DNA of 64,000 nucleotides from Parvibaculum sp. (GTDB taxonomy: Bacteria; Pseudomonadota; Alphaproteobacteria; Parvibaculales; Parvibaculaceae). Location: the NCBI GenBank assembly GCA_030645235.1, contig JAUSMV010000032.1:1-64000 (forward strand), in the 5' to 3' direction. Shown here piece by piece: positions 44,561-54,113 of this stretch; positions within the stretch are counted from its first letter, which is position 1; each line of letters opens with the position of its first letter. The notes beneath the pieces are model-generated. The model worked only from the letters and a program-made list of their open reading frames with translations. It did no database searches and was not told where the DNA came from. Both the position numbers and the translations under genes were made by a program.

Positions 44561-45412
44561 ATGTCCGACCTCATCGACCTCGACGCTTATTTTCAGCGTA
44601 TCGGCTACACAGGCTCGCGCGTACCGACGCTTGAGACATTGCGCGCGCTTCATTTTGCGCATTCAACATCGATCCCGTTTGAAAATCTCACCGTGCTGGC
44701 AGGTGAGCCTGTGCTGATTGATCTCGTGTCACTGCAAAAGAAAATCGTTGGCAATAATCGCGGTGGTTATTGCTTCGAGGTCAACGGTCTCTTTGCTGCC
44801 GTGCTGCGCGCGCTGGGCTTTAAGGTGACGACGCTGATCGGTCGTGTGCGCTGGAAAGCGCCCGAAGAAATTGAATCCAACCGCTCGCATATGATGAGCC
44901 TCATCGATCTGCCGGAAGGCCGCTTCCTCGCTGATATCGGTTTTGGCGGCCTCACCATGACGGGACCCGTGCCTTTCGTACTTGATGAAGAGTTGCCGAC
45001 GCCGCATGAGCCGCGCCGTCTTCTTGCCCGCGATGTGTCGGGGAGCGCAGGGTTTGAGTTGCAGGCCAAACTCGGTCCCGACAATTGGGCACCGATCTAC
45101 CGCTTTACGTTGGAGCCAAATGGCCCGGTTGATTACGAACAGGCAAGCTGGTTCACCTCGACGCATCCGGGATCGATCTTCAAACAATTCCTGATCGTGG
45201 GCCGTCCGACACCGACGGAGCGCAAGACGCTCTTCAACACGCTTTTTACGATCCGTGATCTTGCGGGCAATGGCGACACGCGCGTTCTCAAAACTGTCGA
45301 TGAGATTGCCGACGTACTTGCTGAGCATTTCGACTTGCGCCTGAGCGACGCGGACAAGGCCGTAATGCTCGCGCCTTATTTCAAAGCCTGGCAGGCGATG
45401 GAAGGCAGTTAG
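44561..45412 (+). CDS. nat: Arylamine N-acetyltransferase
   Basis: 283 residues from ATG 44561, with AAGGAG nine bases upstream. The catalytic triad is visible: Cys in RGGYCFEVNGLFAAVL, His in NRSHMMSLIDL and Asp in ADIGFGG. N-terminal YFQRIGYTGSR is usual. Transfers acetyl from acetyl-CoA to arylamines or hydrazines. Its 3' end overlaps that of the convergent MazG-like gene by four bases. Confidence 0.92.
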   Translation: MSDLIDLDAYFQRIGYTGSRVPTLETLRALHFAHSTSIPFENLTVLAGEPVLIDLVSLQKKIVGNNRGGYCFEVNGLFAAVLRALGFKVTTLIGRVRWKAPEEIESNRSHMMSLIDLPEGRFLADIGFGGLTMTGPVPFVLDEELPTPHEPRRLLARDVSGSAGFELQAKLGPDNWAPIYRFTLEPNGPVDYEQASWFTSTHPGSIFKQFLIVGRPTPTERKTLFNTLFTIRDLAGNGDTRVLKTVDEIADVLAEHFDLRLSDADKAVMLAPYFKAWQAMEGS

Positions 45413-45735
45413 TCGCCTGTTGGATCAAAACGCCATTTGCGTGTGATGGCGGGGGCGAGATCGATCTGATGCCGATGCGCAAAGAGCAGAATGTGACCGA
45501 GGAGGTCTGCTGTTTCATCCGCCAGATCATGGCTGAGGTCTTCATCCGAACGCCCGCGCTTGCGGCCTCGCTCTGTCAGCTTCATCCAAACTTGCGTAAG
45601 CTCGCCAAGCTCTTCCTGCATTTTCAGGATGAACCAATCGTCGTTTCGCGTTATGCCGTTGCCTTCGGCATAAGAGATAGAGGCTTTTTCAAAACGGGCG
45701 GCGAGGTCGGCCAAGGCCTTCATGAGCTTCTCCAT
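45409..45735 (-). CDS. MazG-like nucleotide pyrophosphohydrolase
   Basis: 108 residues from ATG 45735. The motif KMQEELGELTQVWMKL, followed by EDLSHDLADETADLLGHILL, supplies the EExxE and ExxD metal ligands of the MazG/phosphoribosyl-ATP pyrophosphohydrolase-like fold. A much longer minus frame (to 46602) is a shadow of zapE. Probably house-cleans non-canonical nucleotides; substrate unknown. Confidence 0.8.
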   Translation of the reverse strand: MEKLMKALADLAARFEKASISYAEGNGITRNDDWFILKMQEELGELTQVWMKLTERGRKRGRSDEDLSHDLADETADLLGHILLFAHRHQIDLAPAITRKWRFDPTGD

Positions 45736-45801
45736 GATATTTGGATACGATAATAGGCTTGTGATGTTCTTGCAATGTTCCATCGATGTGGCGGCGGGTT
45801 T

Positions 45802-46923
45802 ATGAGCGCCGGCCCGACCTTTTTTTATCGCGCCAAGATCGAGGCGGGCGAGATCGCCGCTGATGCCGCGCAGGGTCGCGCCGCGCAGCGTTTGCAGCAT
45901 TTGCATGATGATTTGGCTGACTGGCAGCCCGGCAAGAAAGTCGGGACGTTTGCCATGCTCGGTTTTGGCCGTGCCGTAACGCCGCCTGAAGGTATTTACA
46001 TCTGGGGCGGGGTCGGGCGCGGCAAGTCGATGCTGATGGACCTGTTCTTCGATCATGCGCCGGTCGCGCATAAGCGTCGCGTCCATTTTCATGCCTTCAT
46101 GCAGGATGTGCATGAGCGGATTTTCCAATGGCGTCAGCGTGAGAAGGCGGGCGAGGTTAAGGGCGGCGATCCCATTCCGCCTGTTGCCCGTTCTCTGGCC
46201 AAAGAGGCGGCGCTTCTTTGCTTTGACGAGTTTCAGGTGCAGGACATTGCCGATGCTTCGATCCTGGGGCGTTTGTTCACGCAGCTTTTTGATCTCGGTG
46301 TTGTCGTCGTGGCGACGTCGAACATCGCGCCTGATGATCTCTATGCGGGTGGTCTTAATCGTCAGCGCTTGTTGCCGTTCATAGCACTCGTGAAAGAGCG
46401 CATGGATGTGGTCCATCTTGATAGTGCAACGGACTACCGGCTTGATCGTTTGATGGGATTGCCGGTCTATCACACCCCGGCGGACGGTTCTGCGCGCGCG
46501 GCGCTTGATGAAACTTTCAAGCGGTTGACGGATGTGGCGCATGGTGAACCGCAAGTGTTGGCCTTGAAAGGCCGTGCGCTCCATGTGCCGCAGGCGGCTC
46601 ACGGTGTTGCGCGGTTTAGCTTCAATGATCTTTGTGCAAAGCCTTTAGGGGCTGCCGACTACCTCAAAATTGCGCAATGTTTTCACACGGTCTTGATCGA
46701 TGATGTGCCGGTGATGTCGCCTGAGCGGCGTAATGAGGCCAAGCGGTTTGTCACTCTTATCGACGCGCTTTATGAAGGCAAAACAAAACTCATTCTCTCA
46801 GCCGCAGCGGCACCACAAGGACTTTATCCCATCGGTGACGGAGCCTTTGCCTTTGAGCGCACAGTCTCAAGGCTTATGGAAATGCAGAGCCTCGACTATA
46901 TGAATTTGCGTGCTGCCGACTAG
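45802..46923 (+). CDS. zapE: Cell division ATPase ZapE (AFG1 family)
   Basis: About 373 residues. IYIWGGVGRGKSMLMDLFFD is Walker A and LLCFDEFQVQDIADASILGR is Walker B of the AFG1/ZapE family; RRVHFHAFMQDVHERI lies between. ZapE is linked to Z-ring constriction; eukaryotic AFG1 acts in mitochondrial protein quality control. ATG 45775 is an alternative start. Abuts the convergent methyltransferase gene. Confidence 0.92.
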   Translation: MSAGPTFFYRAKIEAGEIAADAAQGRAAQRLQHLHDDLADWQPGKKVGTFAMLGFGRAVTPPEGIYIWGGVGRGKSMLMDLFFDHAPVAHKRRVHFHAFMQDVHERIFQWRQREKAGEVKGGDPIPPVARSLAKEAALLCFDEFQVQDIADASILGRLFTQLFDLGVVVVATSNIAPDDLYAGGLNRQRLLPFIALVKERMDVVHLDSATDYRLDRLMGLPVYHTPADGSARAALDETFKRLTDVAHGEPQVLALKGRALHVPQAAHGVARFSFNDLCAKPLGAADYLKIAQCFHTVLIDDVPVMSPERRNEAKRFVTLIDALYEGKTKLILSAAAAPQGLYPIGDGAFAFERTVSRLMEMQSLDYMNLRAAD

Positions 46924-47580
46924 TCAGCGTTTGCGCACCAGCATTAAGCCGTCGCCGATCGTGAGCAAAGAGCAATCAACTCGGGCATCATTGCTGATCT
47001 TGGTGTTGAGGGCACGAAGTGCCTCTGTGTCTGCATCAGTTCTTGATGCGTCGGCGACCGCACCTGACCACAGAACATTGTCGATGGCGATGAGACCGTT
47101 GGGGCGCAGCAGTTTCAAACAGGCTTCATAGTAAGCGTCATAGCCCGTCTTATCGGCGTCGATGAAAGCAAAATCAAACGTACCGTCGCGACCTTTGCCA
47201 ATGAGGCCTTCCAATGTTTCAAGCGCGGGCGCGATTTTCAGCTCGATACGCTTATCAAGCTGTGCTTCCTTCCAATAACGCTGCGCAATTGCGGTCCATT
47301 CTTCGCTGATATCACAGCAAATGAGTTTGCCGTTCTTTGGCAGCGCGCGGGCAATCGCAAGCGCGCTGTAGCCGGTGAAGGTGCCGATTTCAATTGCATT
47401 GGTTGCTTTGATAGCCGCGACGATGAGGCTTAGAAAAGTGCCTTGATCGGCGCTGATCTGCATCATGGCAAACGGGTGTTTTGCCGTCTCATCGCGCAGG
47501 CGGCGTTGCACGTCGGTCTCTGTCGCGATGAGGCTGGTGACATAATCGGTGATCGGTTCGGCGAGAAGTGGGCGTCCCAA
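46924..47580 (-). CDS. SAM-dependent O-methyltransferase, caffeoyl-CoA OMT-like
   Basis: 218 residues from TTG 47580, which has AAAGGA seven bases upstream. AIEIGTFTGYSALAIARALP binds SAM, FDFAFIDADKTGYDAYYE and IAIDNVLWSGAVAD are metal-binding motifs of the class I cation-dependent family. Acts on catechol-like hydroxyls; substrate unknown. It follows padR by 14 bases, so the PadR protein probably controls it. Confidence 0.88.
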   Translation of the reverse strand: MGRPLLAEPITDYVTSLIATETDVQRRLRDETAKHPFAMMQISADQGTFLSLIVAAIKATNAIEIGTFTGYSALAIARALPKNGKLICCDISEEWTAIAQRYWKEAQLDKRIELKIAPALETLEGLIGKGRDGTFDFAFIDADKTGYDAYYEACLKLLRPNGLIAIDNVLWSGAVADASRTDADTEALRALNTKISNDARVDCSLLTIGDGLMLVRKR

Positions 47581-47594
47581 TTTTCGATCCTTTC

Positions 47595-48134
47595 TTATGC
47601 GCGTTCGACAGCGGCGGCGGCGTCATCAATTGCTTTGGCGATGTTCGCGATGGTTTCCTTGCTCACGTTTTCGCTACCGAGGCGAAGCTCGAACGCGGCG
47701 CGGAAGTTCTCGAGGGCGCGGCGGATTTCAGGCGCGAGACCACCGCCGAAGGTGCGCTGTGCTGTGGACATGCGCTCGTAAAGCGCGTCAACGGTGGCTT
47801 TGTTCGCTTCAAGAAAAGCGCGGCCTTCCGGTGTCACAGTATAGAGCTTCTTTGTGCCTTCCTGCGCGACGGTGGCAAAGCCCTGATCGTCCAGCAAGGT
47901 GAGCGTGGGATAGACAACGCCGGGGCTGGGGCTGTAGGTGCCGCCGAATGTGGCTTCGATGGCTTTGATGATGTCATAGCCGTGGCGGGGTTCCTCGGCG
48001 ATGAGCTTGAGGATGACGATGCGAAGATCGCCCTGCTCGAAGGCGCGGCGGCGGCCGCCCCTGTGGTGGTGATCGCGTCCGCGACCCCAGATTTTATGAT
48101 GATCGCGATGGCGACCTTTTAAGTGTCCAAACAT
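47595..48134 (-). CDS. PadR family transcriptional regulator
   Basis: 179 residues. A His/Arg-rich N-terminus (HRDHHKIWGRGRDHHHRGGR) could bind metal. The winged helix follows: LRIVILKLIAEEPRHGYDII and YSPSPGVVYPTLTLLDDQG, with a C-terminal dimerisation helix. PadR proteins repress via ligand-sensitive binding to their own promoter; a clear inverted repeat lies just upstream. Forms a small operon with the methyltransferase gene. Confidence 0.92.
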   Translation of the reverse strand: MFGHLKGRHRDHHKIWGRGRDHHHRGGRRRAFEQGDLRIVILKLIAEEPRHGYDIIKAIEATFGGTYSPSPGVVYPTLTLLDDQGFATVAQEGTKKLYTVTPEGRAFLEANKATVDALYERMSTAQRTFGGGLAPEIRRALENFRAAFELRLGSENVSKETIANIAKAIDDAAAAVERA

Positions 48135-48156
48135 ATAGTGTTGTATCTCCGTTGTT

Positions 48157-48189
48157 CTAAGATATATCGAAGATAAAGATATATCTTAG
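48157..48189. promoter_or_regulatory. Probable PadR operator
   Basis: CTAAGATATATC (48157-48168) and GATATATCTTAG (48178-48189) form a perfect 12-bp inverted repeat with a nine-base spacer, 23 bases upstream of the padR start. The AT-rich ATATC/GATAT character suits PadR sites. It probably overlaps the padR promoter, implying autoregulation. Confidence 0.65.
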
Positions 48190-48259
48190 ATGCTCAGATA
48201 CAAGGGGGTTCGCTCAATAAATTGAGACCCTCTAAAATATGGCCGAATTGTTGAGTTTC

Positions 48260-48790
48260 TTAGTGGCTGGTGCGGAGCGTTTGCGTGGTGGACGAGAGCA
48301 TTGCCACTTTTTTGGCTTTCGGATCCGTGCCGTCGCGCATTTTCACGTTGTAGGAATAGGACGGTAGGTTGGAGGCCGAGATCATGCCGAAAGCGAGCAT
48401 GGGGGCGTCGATACCGGCATTCTGCTGGCGGGCGATTTCGAGCGAGAAGTCGGCGGCCGCGCGGCGGTCAACGGGGGCAAAGCCCAGGAGGTCGGGATCG
48501 GTCTCAATGCCGGCGACCTGTATGAGGGCGGGTTCGGTGATGGCGGCAGTGGTGGTGCTGCTTTTATCGCAGTAGCTCGCGCCATTGCGGATGAGGGTGC
48601 TTAAGGTACGGCAGTCTCTACCGCTGAGGGCTGAGACCGTGAAGTCGCCGGACATGATGGCGGCGCTGATGCTGGCAAGGGTTTCGCTGATGGTGTGGCC
48701 GCCAACGGTGGGCGCGGCGCAACCTGTAAGGCCAAGCGTCATAACCAGTGCCACGCAATGCGTCCGAAAAAAGCTTACTGAATTCGGCAT
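48260..48790 (-). CDS. Predicted lipoprotein of unknown function
   Basis: 176 residues. Signal CVALVMTLGLTGCAAP has a lipobox with Cys near residue 24. Mature part has SGRDCRTLSTLIRNGASYCD with two Cys and a DFSLEIARQQNAG helix. No known family. Single gene, upstream of the divergent mdh with 276 bases between them. Confidence 0.7.
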   Translation of the reverse strand: MPNSVSFFRTHCVALVMTLGLTGCAAPTVGGHTISETLASISAAIMSGDFTVSALSGRDCRTLSTLIRNGASYCDKSSTTTAAITEPALIQVAGIETDPDLLGFAPVDRRAAADFSLEIARQQNAGIDAPMLAFGMISASNLPSYSYNVKMRDGTDPKAKKVAMLSSTTQTLRTSH

Positions 48791-49027
48791 CTTCTTGTCC
48801 CACTCACAACGCTACATAAGCAACATCGCCGTCCCCGCGACGGGTCAGGGCCAAGCAGGTTAATGCTTGCCTAATGACCTGTACCAAAATGAGAGACTGC
48901 GCTTGGGTTTCCCGAGCGTCAACAAACTTAGCAAAACTTGGTTAACGAAGTGGTCGCGCGATTGCGATTCCGGCGGATTCGCGCTATGTCCGCCCCCAGT
49001 ATTCCATCCGGCGCTTATGTGACCTGA

Positions 49028-50074
<1,047 letters not shown>

Positions 50075-50129
50075 GCTCGAAACACTCTGTATTTCTTGCA
50101 AGAGATCGAGTGTTTTCGAGTAGAGATCG

Positions 50130-50166
50130 AGCGGACGGTGTGTGAGCACCGTCCGCTTTTTCTTTT
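50130..50166 (+). terminator. Rho-independent terminator after mdh
   Basis: AGCGGACGGTG (50130-50140) pairs with CACCGTCCGCT (50147-50157) around TGTGAG, followed by TTTTTCTTTTT. It uncouples mdh from the genes that follow. Confidence 0.92.
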
Positions 50167-50203
50167 TGGGAAATCCCCACCCTTGATTTATGTCCAATTT
50201 TGG

Positions 50204-50220
50204 TTAATGTATTCCATTAA
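50204..50220. promoter_or_regulatory. Inverted repeat TTAATG-N5-CATTAA
   Basis: A perfect six-base inverted repeat with spacer TATTC, about 190 bases before the metallo-beta-lactamase gene. Possible operator or promoter element; too short to be sure. Confidence 0.3.
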
Positions 50221-50242
50221 TCTGGGATGGAGCGGGGATAAG

Positions 50243-50339
50243 TTGCGGTTGGTCTTTTGCGGCACGGGGTCGCCCAATCCTGAGCGTTCACGCGCGTCGG
50301 CCTGGTGGTGTGGTGATGATCCGGGATGGGCTGGTGCCG
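50243..50339 (+). pseudogene. Remnant of a second metallo-beta-lactamase gene
   Basis: The frame from 50243 encodes LRLVFCGTGSPNPERSRASA, close to LHVLLCGTGSPMPDPTRANA of the intact gene downstream. The likeness resumes after a +1 shift as VVMIRDGLV (from 50310) and then stops. No start, no HxHxDH motif and no further homologous sequence remain. It is most likely the decayed N-terminal end of a tandem paralogue. Confidence 0.6.
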
Positions 50340-50413
50340 GAATCACGACTGGCTCAAAAGACTTCAAGCGAATTGATCTGCGCTAAAGCTTCAAAATAAA
50401 GGGAGAGACGCTG

Positions 50414-51568
50414 ATGAATAAAATCACAAAGATTATCGGGGCTGCTGTTGCCGGTGTGGTTCTTGTCGGTGCCGTTGCAACGGCTGTCGTGTGGAGCGTG
50501 CCGAGCGTGCAGGACCGGCTGATGGCGCGTGTCATTGAAGGGCGTATCGCATCGAATGATACGCAGGCCTTGCTGAATGATGGTGGACTGCATGTGCTTT
50601 TATGCGGCACAGGTTCTCCCATGCCGGACCCCACGCGGGCTAACGCTTGCGCGGCGGTGATTGCGGGCGGCCATATTGTTATTATTGATACAGGTCCTGG
50701 TTCGTGGAAAAAATTTGCGCAATCGCGTCTGCCCGCGTCGGCCATTGATGCGGTGCTGCTCACGCATCTCCATTCCGATCATATCGGTGATCTGGGTGAG
50801 TTCGGTGTGCAGACATGGATCGGCGGCCGCACCAAGCCATTGAGTGTATTTGGACCGACCGCGCTGCCGGAACCGACCGAGGCGGCGGATGCAAACGGAC
50901 ATCAGTTTGGCACCAAAGGCACGGAAGATGTTGTGGCGGGGATGACGCTTGCCTATGACGCGGACGCGGCCTACCGCATTCTTCATCATGGTGCGGATTA
51001 TCTGCTGCCGGACGGCGCCATGCTTCAGGGTCATAATATTGCGACGCCACAGAAGAATGAGCTTGTGACGGTCTATGACAAAGACGGGTTGAAGATTTCA
51101 GCTTTTCTTGTCGATCATATGCCGGTGCAACCTGCCTATGGATTCCGTGTTGAATATAAAGGCCGTGTGGCGGTTATCAGCGGCGATACGGCTAAAGTTG
51201 AAAGCATTGAGCTTTTTTCCAAGGATGCCGATCTTCTCGTTCATGAAGCTCTTAACAATGAGATGGTGCAGCTCATCACGAACGCGCTGAATAAAGCGGG
51301 CGGCGAGCGGCTCGGCAAGATGGCGCATGATACGCTCGACTATCACGTCTCGCCTGTTGATGCGGCCATGATAGCCAGGGATGCCAATGTGAAGCTTCTG
51401 GTGTTTACGCATATCGTGCCACCGCTGCCGACAGCACTGTCGGAACATATGTTCATGCGCGGTGTGGCAGAGGTGCGCGGAGCGGGCGATACAAAACTCG
51501 GGCATGACGGGATGCTGATTTCGATGCCTGCGGGTTCGGATAAGATTGTGGTTTCGGATTTGAAGTGA
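50414..51568 (+). CDS. Exported metallo-beta-lactamase-fold hydrolase
   Basis: 384 residues. One N-terminal hydrophobic segment (IIGAAVAGVVLVGAVATAVV), probably an uncleaved anchor or signal, puts the domain in the periplasm. CGTGSPMPDPTRANACAAV, the metal motif LLTHLHSDHIGD and the later ISGDTAKVESIELF and FTHIVPP segments place it near the RNase Z/arylsulfatase-like branch, though export argues against an RNase role. Strong AGGGAGAG ribosome site. Substrate unknown. A relic of a relative lies just upstream. Confidence 0.85.
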   Translation: MNKITKIIGAAVAGVVLVGAVATAVVWSVPSVQDRLMARVIEGRIASNDTQALLNDGGLHVLLCGTGSPMPDPTRANACAAVIAGGHIVIIDTGPGSWKKFAQSRLPASAIDAVLLTHLHSDHIGDLGEFGVQTWIGGRTKPLSVFGPTALPEPTEAADANGHQFGTKGTEDVVAGMTLAYDADAAYRILHHGADYLLPDGAMLQGHNIATPQKNELVTVYDKDGLKISAFLVDHMPVQPAYGFRVEYKGRVAVISGDTAKVESIELFSKDADLLVHEALNNEMVQLITNALNKAGGERLGKMAHDTLDYHVSPVDAAMIARDANVKLLVFTHIVPPLPTALSEHMFMRGVAEVRGAGDTKLGHDGMLISMPAGSDKIVVSDLK

Positions 51569-51588
51569 GCTTGCTTTTGTAAAAAAGA

Positions 51589-51630
51589 AACCCCGGCATC
51601 TTCGATAGGATGCCGGGGTTTTTTGTTTTG
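51589..51630. terminator. Bidirectional terminator between the MBL gene and the sulfatase gene
   Basis: AACCCCGGCATC (51589-51600) pairs with GATGCCGGGGTT (51609-51620); T-rich on the plus side (TTTTTTGTTTTG) and A-rich upstream (TTTCTTTTTT on the minus strand). Confidence 0.9.
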
Positions 51631-51636
51631 TTTAAT

Positions 51637-53670
51637 TCAGCGCAGGTGGGTGTCGGTTGCGTTGCTGCTGCCGGCGATGGCGTCGGATGGCGGGGTGTAG
51701 GTCGGCCATTTTCCGTCCGCAGGCATGTGGACTTCACGCGCGTAGAACATGTGATGGGCGATTTGCGTGAGGGCAATCGCGTCGCGCATGGTTTCCGTGT
51801 CGGGCTTTTCAGGCGTGAGCGGCGTGAGCCCGGCCTCGAATGTGTAGCCCAGTGTCGGTTCGTTGGGGAGCAGCACGGCGACGTGGCCGGGTTTGGCAAA
51901 GGCGACCGAGAAATTATGCGCCGTTGAACTCCATCCGCCATTGGAGGGCTCGATGGTGAGATCCTTGCCGAAGAAGGGGCTCACATAAGAGAAGCCCAAT
52001 TCGCCGAGCAGGGTCGGGATCAGGTCGATCTGTGCGCCCATTGTGGTGATGGTGCGGGGGGCGATGTTTTTCGGGCTGTAGATCACAACGGGAATGCGCA
52101 TGTCCTGCAAAGGCACTTGCGCGGCACCGTTGATCTTCTCGCTGTGGTCGGCGACGAAAACAAACACCGTATTGTCGAACCATTTGTGCGTTTTGGCGCG
52201 TTCGATGAAATCGCCGTAAGCCCAATCAGCATAATGCGCAGAATTGTAACGCTGTTGCCAATCGGGATTTTGCTTCACGTGATTCTCGGGGAAGCGATAG
52301 GGGCGGTGATTGGAAACCGTCATCATGGTGAGAAGGATCGGCTTGCCTGACGCCTGCATATCATCCATGCGGGCGAGCGCCTCGGTGTAGAGATCCTCGT
52401 CGGAGACGCCCCATGCGGTTGTGTAGCTGTCATGGCGGATGAAGCTCTGATCCCAGACGGGGTTGAAGCCGATGCTGGACCAATAGGTGCCCATATTGTC
52501 GAAAATGGCATGACCGCCATAAAGCACGGATGTCTGATAGCCGAAGCTCTGCAGGAGGAAGGGCAGCGAATACATGTCTTTGGATTCGTCACGCCGCGCT
52601 GTTGAGATGCCCGGAATGGGGGTGAAGCCTGTTTCTGTTGCTTCCAGCCCGCGCACGGTGCGGTCGCCTGAGGCATAGATATTGGTGAAGGAGAGACTTT
52701 CTTTTGAAAGCTTGTCCAAAGCCGGTGTGAGGGTGAGGCCGGTTTTATTGTCGAGCACATCGACGAATTTCGAGCCGAAGCTTTCATTCGTCACGATGAC
52801 GATGTTGAGTTTCTTCGGCGCGGTGCCGTTGTTGACGTAGCGCAGGATCGACCGTTTGGTATCGGGGTCGAGGAAGGTTGTGTTTTTCTGGGCGACCAGC
52901 GCGCGGGTGCGGATGATGGCCTCATGCTCGTCAATGGTCGGGTAGATGCCGTCATATTCCTGATCATTGGTCATGCTGGCCGAGATGATCGTGCGCCAGC
53001 CATTGTCAGAGAGCTGATTGATTTCGCGATTGGCGCTGACCGAGAAGGGGAGTGCCGAGGCCGCGCCGTAAGTGGCAAGGACAAGAACGGCGCCGATACC
53101 AAGCTCGCGCAGGCGTGTGCCTTTTGGCATGGGTGTTTGCAGCGCGGCAGAGACGGGGCGGCGGATGAACCAGATGACGGCGAGCGTCGCGGCAATGACC
53201 ATCGGCAGATAGAGCGCGATGTTGAAGGATTGTTGCAGATTGCCGATCACTTCGCGCGGGAACATGAGGTAGTAGAGCGCGATGCCGTTGAGGCGGCTGT
53301 CGAACTCATCCCAGAAAAGCACTTCGGCAATGGCGCTGAACATCAGAAGGAAGATGCCAAGCGCGACAAAGCCGATGAGCACACCGCGACCCCAGCGCGA
53401 GGGCCAGGCCTGACCGCGCAGGTTGAAGAGGACAGCAAAGACGAGAGCGAAAATGGCGGCGACTGCGAGATCATGAACTGCGCCGGCGGCAAGGGCCTCG
53501 AAGATGTCGCCTGAGCTGCGTTCACTTGCCTTGGTGGCCAGCACCGTCAGAAGGAAGAGGCGGAGCACTGTGAAAGAGGCAAAGGCAGCAAGGCCCAACT
53601 GAAGGGCGAGGCGCGCGCGCGGGCTGATGTGAGCAAAACGGGCGCGCAGGCCGGAAACGAAACGCGACAT
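51637..53670 (-). CDS. LTA synthase family protein (membrane sulfatase/phosphotransferase)
   Basis: 677 residues. Five membrane helices in the first ~210 residues are followed by a periplasmic alkaline-phosphatase-fold domain. NIVIVTNESFGSKF has the metal Glu, GDRTVRGLEATE the catalytic Thr, and VFVFVADHSEKINGA the Asp-His metal ligands. Relatives transfer phosphoglycerol to lipoteichoic acid (LtaS) or to periplasmic glucans (OpgB/MdoB); in a Gram-negative the latter or an envelope-lipid modification is likelier. Lies minus-strand between the MBL gene and sucC, interrupting the mdh-suc block. Confidence 0.88.
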   Translation of the reverse strand: MSRFVSGLRARFAHISPRARLALQLGLAAFASFTVLRLFLLTVLATKASERSSGDIFEALAAGAVHDLAVAAIFALVFAVLFNLRGQAWPSRWGRGVLIGFVALGIFLLMFSAIAEVLFWDEFDSRLNGIALYYLMFPREVIGNLQQSFNIALYLPMVIAATLAVIWFIRRPVSAALQTPMPKGTRLRELGIGAVLVLATYGAASALPFSVSANREINQLSDNGWRTIISASMTNDQEYDGIYPTIDEHEAIIRTRALVAQKNTTFLDPDTKRSILRYVNNGTAPKKLNIVIVTNESFGSKFVDVLDNKTGLTLTPALDKLSKESLSFTNIYASGDRTVRGLEATETGFTPIPGISTARRDESKDMYSLPFLLQSFGYQTSVLYGGHAIFDNMGTYWSSIGFNPVWDQSFIRHDSYTTAWGVSDEDLYTEALARMDDMQASGKPILLTMMTVSNHRPYRFPENHVKQNPDWQQRYNSAHYADWAYGDFIERAKTHKWFDNTVFVFVADHSEKINGAAQVPLQDMRIPVVIYSPKNIAPRTITTMGAQIDLIPTLLGELGFSYVSPFFGKDLTIEPSNGGWSSTAHNFSVAFAKPGHVAVLLPNEPTLGYTFEAGLTPLTPEKPDTETMRDAIALTQIAHHMFYAREVHMPADGKWPTYTPPSDAIAGSSNATDTHLR

Positions 53671-54113
53671 GGTACATCCTTCAACAATGGTTCCGCCCAG
53701 GGTTTCGCCTGGGGGGCCCCCGGCGAAGTTCCTCCCGGAACCCGTACCGCTCTGAGACAGTCGAGAGCAACGCCGGTATTTGTGCTCCTACTGTCACTTG
53801 AATGCAACGGTTGAAAATAAAATTTTCGGGTTTGGTGAAAATGTCGCTGGTCCGGCGCAGGACGGGCGCGGTGCGGCGGATGCGGACGCAGGGTCAGGCT
53901 CCCTCCCTCATTTACCGGCCTATCTGCTTCAATTAATTGATGGTTCTGTCAGTAGATCTGCGGTATCGAAGAAGTGAACCTAAATTCACCACTTTGCGAT
54001 TGCATGCGACATTTTGGATGCTATAACCGCTGCCAATAAGGTCCACGCCTTCGGGCGCTTTTATTATGCGGCGTCCGGGCAGCCACCCTTCCCGACAGAT
54101 TGGGCACACGAGA
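53671..54113. promoter_or_regulatory. Intergenic region upstream of sucC and the LTA-synthase-like gene
   Basis: 443 bases, divergent promoters expected. A CCCAGG-N6-CCTGGG hairpin (53696-53713) followed by GGGGGCCCCCGG-rich sequence lies 5' of the sulfatase gene. The rest has no open frame of note and no tRNA. The sucC frame is open back to 54066, without support. Confidence 0.4.

Noticed and set aside
43519-44574. 351-residue minus-strand frame across mmsA
   Set aside because: Shadow of a conserved aldehyde dehydrogenase gene.
45736-46602. Long minus-strand frame continuous with the MazG-like gene
   Set aside because: Antisense shadow of zapE; the MazG-like protein clearly begins at 45735.
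48859-48876. TTAA-N7-CTAA, a near match to the CtrA box
   Set aside because: One half is imperfect, and such AT motifs occur by chance; position relative to mdh is not telling.
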